Source of the DNA: Acidobacteriaceae bacterium | GTDB lineage: Bacteria; Acidobacteriota; Terriglobia; Terriglobales; Acidobacteriaceae | Length of the DNA stretch: 8,870 nt | Assembly (NCBI GenBank): GCA_030838305.1 | Contig: JAUTWY010000173.1 | Location: 1 to 8,870 of the forward strand | Direction: 5' to 3' | Part shown: one piece after another, positions 7,210 to 8,870 of the stretch | Layout of the letters: every line of letters starts with the position of its first letter | Position numbering within the stretch: the first letter of the stretch is position 1 | Made by a program: the position numbers and the translations under genes | Notes under the pieces: generated by a model | What the model saw: only the letters and a program-made list of their open reading frames with translations | What the model was told of the DNA's origin: nothing | The model's database searches: none

Positions 7210-7220
7210 ATTCCCTGTAT
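7203..7220 (+). promoter_or_regulatory. Perfect inverted repeat ATACAGG-N4-CCTGTAT, operator candidate
   Basis: Two 7-bp arms (7203-7209 and 7214-7220) are exact reverse complements around ATTC. In RNA the stem could extend by a G-U and an A-U pair. The sequence after it has no T-run, so a dimeric-regulator binding site is likelier than a terminator. NarL/LuxR-type proteins bind such dyads, and one is encoded about 650 bp downstream, so autoregulation is possible but unproven. The rest of the 7169-7387 gap shows no gene, only a 7-bp direct repeat, AGCCAGC, at 7337 and 7362. Confidence 0.45.
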
Positions 7221-7387
7221 TCGGTCGTGCGGAGCGCCATGCTAGGTTTTAGGTGATTCGTTTAGGAACTGCCCTTCCGCCTTGCTGAGGGACTCCTGCG
7301 GCTGGAATGTAGAGATTGCACACAGCACAGCGTAAGAGCCAGCCCGTTGCGCGCAGCGCGTAGCCAGCTGCCTAGGAGACCATAAGA

Positions 7388-7807
7388 GTGATGACAGTCC
7401 GGATATTGCTTGTGGATGACCATCCGATCGTCAGGCAAGGCCTACGGACTCTTTTAGAAGGTCGTTCCGGTTGGGAAGTGGTGGGCGAAGCATCGGATGG
7501 GATTGAGGCGTTGGAAAAAGTCGAGAGCTTACGACCAGATGTGGTGGTCCTCGATGTTACGATGCCGCGAATGAATGGCCTAGAAGCATGCCGGTTGATT
7601 CAGCAAAAACCGAAGACAAATGGCCTTGAGGTTCTATTCGTCACCCAGCACGACTCGCCGCAGATGATGCGTGAGGCTCTGGATGCGGGAGCTCGGGGTT
7701 ATGTGGTGAAATCGAATGCTGCGCGGGATCTGCTGGAGGCTGTAGAGGCGGTAAGCCAGCATCGAGTGTTTACGGCGCTGGCCAGAAGTCCAAGCGCTGC
7801 ATGTTGA
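7388..7807 (+). CDS. Second stand-alone receiver protein, NarL-type without HTH
   Basis: The gene starts with GTG-ATG; AGGAG (7374-7378) is 9 nt from the GTG and 12 nt from the ATG at 7391, so the GTG is preferred. The 139-residue product is a NarL-type receiver with D10-D11, phosphoacceptor D56 (V-V-L-D-V-T-M-P-R-M-N-G), T86 and K108. It matches the receiver of the next gene closely through D-A-G-A-R-G-[YF]-V-[VL]-K-S-[ND]-A-A-R-D-L, then loses similarity after H-R-V-F-T and ends in A-A-C, where the neighbour continues into linker and HTH. It therefore looks like a duplicate without its DNA-binding half. Whether that is functional specialisation or decay is unknown; the intact phosphorylation site favours function. 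It ends 61 nt before the next gene. Confidence 0.85.
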   Translation: MMTVRILLVDDHPIVRQGLRTLLEGRSGWEVVGEASDGIEALEKVESLRPDVVVLDVTMPRMNGLEACRLIQQKPKTNGLEVLFVTQHDSPQMMREALDAGARGYVVKSNAARDLLEAVEAVSQHRVFTALARSPSAAC

Positions 7808-7868
7808 AGTCAGGCCACGGTTCGAACCTGGTGATGTCTTTGAAAGCTCTGGGGAGGAAGAATCTGCC

Positions 7869-8570
7869 ATGAAACTCCGTATCTTGTTAGCCGATGATCA
7901 CGAAATTGTTCGCCGCGGATTGTGCGCTCTTCTTCAAAAGCATGAAGGATGGGAAGTGTGCGGTGAAGCGTCCGATGGCCGGGAAGCAGTCGAGATGGCC
8001 AAGCAGCTGAAGCCTGATGTGGTGATCGTTGACATTGGTATGCCGTACCTCAACGGCTTAGACACTACGCGCCAACTGTTGCAGCATGACCCTCACTTCA
8101 AGGTTATCGTGTTGACGATTACGGATTCCGATCAAGTCATCCGCGAAGCTTTGGACGCCGGGGCGCGGGGTTTCGTCCTCAAGTCGGACGCGGCTCGCGA
8201 TCTGGTATCCGCAGTGGAAGCTCTGCAGAGCAAGCGAATGTTCTTCACGCCGCGGGTCAATGATCTGGTTTTGGCGGGCTTCCTCGACAAGGGCCACGCC
8301 ATATCCCGCAACGAGCCGCCGAATCTGCCGACCTTGACGGTGCGGGAGCGCGAAGTCACTCAACTTCTGGCGGAAGGAAAGAGCTCGAAAGAAGTAGCTA
8401 CACTTCTGAACTTAAGCACTAAAACCGTGGAGACACATCGCAGCAACATCATGCGGAAACTGAGCCTCCATTCCATCCGCGATCTGGTGGTTTACGCCAT
8501 CAAGAACAACATCATCCAGATCCAGATGCCTCCGCAGCTCCGTAATACCACGGAAGTACCAATTGCTTAG
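7869..8570 (+). CDS. NarL/FixJ-family response regulator (receiver + LuxR-type HTH)
   Basis: The 233-residue product has a full receiver domain (residues about 3-120: D9-D10, phosphoacceptor D55 in V-D-I-G-M-P, T83, K105). A linker follows, then a LuxR-type helix-turn-helix at about 156-215: L-T-V-R-E-R-E-V opens it, and S-T-K-T-V-E-T-H-R-S-N-I-M-R-K-L (183-198) holds the recognition helix. It is a cytoplasmic transcription factor activated by phosphorylation from an unseen histidine kinase. GGAGG (7853-7857) lies 11 nt before the ATG, rather far but the only strong site. The hydrophobic tail after the HTH (A-I-K-N-N-I-I-Q-I-Q-M-P) is common in related acidobacterial regulators. It is the only DNA-binding member of the three-gene array, so the receivers upstream may tune its phosphorylation (inference). 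Confidence 0.93.
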   Translation: MKLRILLADDHEIVRRGLCALLQKHEGWEVCGEASDGREAVEMAKQLKPDVVIVDIGMPYLNGLDTTRQLLQHDPHFKVIVLTITDSDQVIREALDAGARGFVLKSDAARDLVSAVEALQSKRMFFTPRVNDLVLAGFLDKGHAISRNEPPNLPTLTVREREVTQLLAEGKSSKEVATLLNLSTKTVETHRSNIMRKLSLHSIRDLVVYAIKNNIIQIQMPPQLRNTTEVPIA

Positions 8571-8588
8571 GTTTCGCCTGCCCCGAAC

Positions 8589-8870
8589 TTAGCGGCCAGC
8601 TTCCGGGGAAAAGTATCCGCTTCGGGTGCGGACCGTGAGCTTGGCATTTCCTGGAGCATGGGCTTCGACTCGAACCGACTGGTATCCCGGTTTTGCGTTC
8701 TGATTTTTCGGCTTGTACGCGAGCATGTACTGGCTGCGGATGTCGCGCGCGACGGTCCGCGTGATGTTGTCCACCTGATCCAGCGAATCGGGAAAGTAAG
8801 CGACTCCACCGGTTCCGCCTGCCAGTTGCTGTAATGCCTCGCGGCCTGAGCCCTGCATGCCGCTCCCTAA
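8589..8870 (-). CDS. VWFA-related Acidobacterial domain protein, C-terminal part (partial)
   Basis: The minus-strand frame is open from the window edge to a TAA at 8589-8591, giving 93 codons of the 3' end. The ATG at 8858 is probably internal, since the frame continues upstream of it as L-G-S-G. The visible part reads R-E-A-L-Q-Q-L-A-G-G-T-G-G-V-A-Y-F, then I-R-S-Q-Y-M-L-A-Y-K-P and finally L-T-V-R-T-R-S-G-Y-F-S-P. These are hallmarks of the end of the 'VWFA-related Acidobacterial domain' family (TIGR03436-type), usually exported proteins of unknown function with a von Willebrand A domain. The MIDAS residues would lie outside the window. The gene converges on the NarL regulator gene, 18 nt from its stop, with no terminator visible between them. 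Confidence 0.9.
   Translation of the reverse strand, partial: LGSGMQGSGREALQQLAGGTGGVAYFPDSLDQVDNITRTVARDIRSQYMLAYKPKNQNAKPGYQSVRVEAHAPGNAKLTVRTRSGYFSPEAGR

Noticed and set aside
7350..7360. GC-rich repeat GCGC-GCA-GCGC before the second receiver gene
   Set aside because: The 4-bp arms are too short and low in complexity to support a regulatory call.
7788..7868. Possible decayed HTH domain after the second receiver
   Set aside because: The 61-nt gap is too short, and no frame across it gives LuxR-type HTH motifs; any loss of the HTH was complete.
8567..8809. 80-codon minus-strand frame beside the VWFA-related gene
   Set aside because: It is a frame-shifted shadow of the VWFA-related C-terminus, whose motifs are clear in the other frame.
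1..8870. tRNA, rRNA, CRISPR array, insertion sequence or riboswitch
   Set aside because: No clover-leaf arms, evenly spaced direct repeats, transposase gene or recognised aptamer pattern was seen when reading both strands by eye.

Overview
The window most likely comes from an Acidobacteriota (Terriglobia-like) chromosome. The strongest clue is the partial minus-strand gene at the right edge, whose product matches the C-terminal part of the 'VWFA-related Acidobacterial domain' family. The NarL-type receiver proteins, moderately high GC and a cluster of secreted proteins of unknown function fit this. The assignment is inferred from family knowledge; no rRNA or other marker gene is present.

Layout. 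(1) Positions 2-4305 hold four tightly packed plus-strand genes with gaps of 8 nt, 1 nt and then a 4-nt overlap: a polytopic GT-C/PTPS-related-type membrane protein, a membrane-anchored protein with an NTF2-like region and two FxLYD-like beta domains, a secreted Ig-like protein, and a small exported protein. They look like one operon acting at or outside the cytoplasmic membrane. (2) Positions 4411-5406 encode a probable lipoprotein with a GH99/GH71-like glycosidase domain, starting at TTG. (3) Positions 5494-6627 encode a nucleotidyltransferase-fold protein (NTP_transf_5-like) of the kind often found in exopolysaccharide loci. Regions 1-3 may be the end of a surface-polysaccharide locus (inference). 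(4) Positions 6713-8570 carry three response-regulator genes in a row: two stand-alone receivers and then a complete NarL/FixJ regulator with a LuxR-type HTH. The 219-bp gap between the first two contains a perfect 7-bp inverted repeat that overlaps a possible promoter. (5) Positions 8589-8870 carry the 3' end of the convergent VWFA-related gene.

No tRNA, rRNA, CRISPR array, insertion sequence or attachment site was seen, and no gene-free stretch exceeds 300 bases. No clearly new system can be claimed. The best candidates for a second look are the four-gene envelope operon and the receiver-receiver-NarL array with its palindrome. No searches were run: all family names rest on motifs read by eye.
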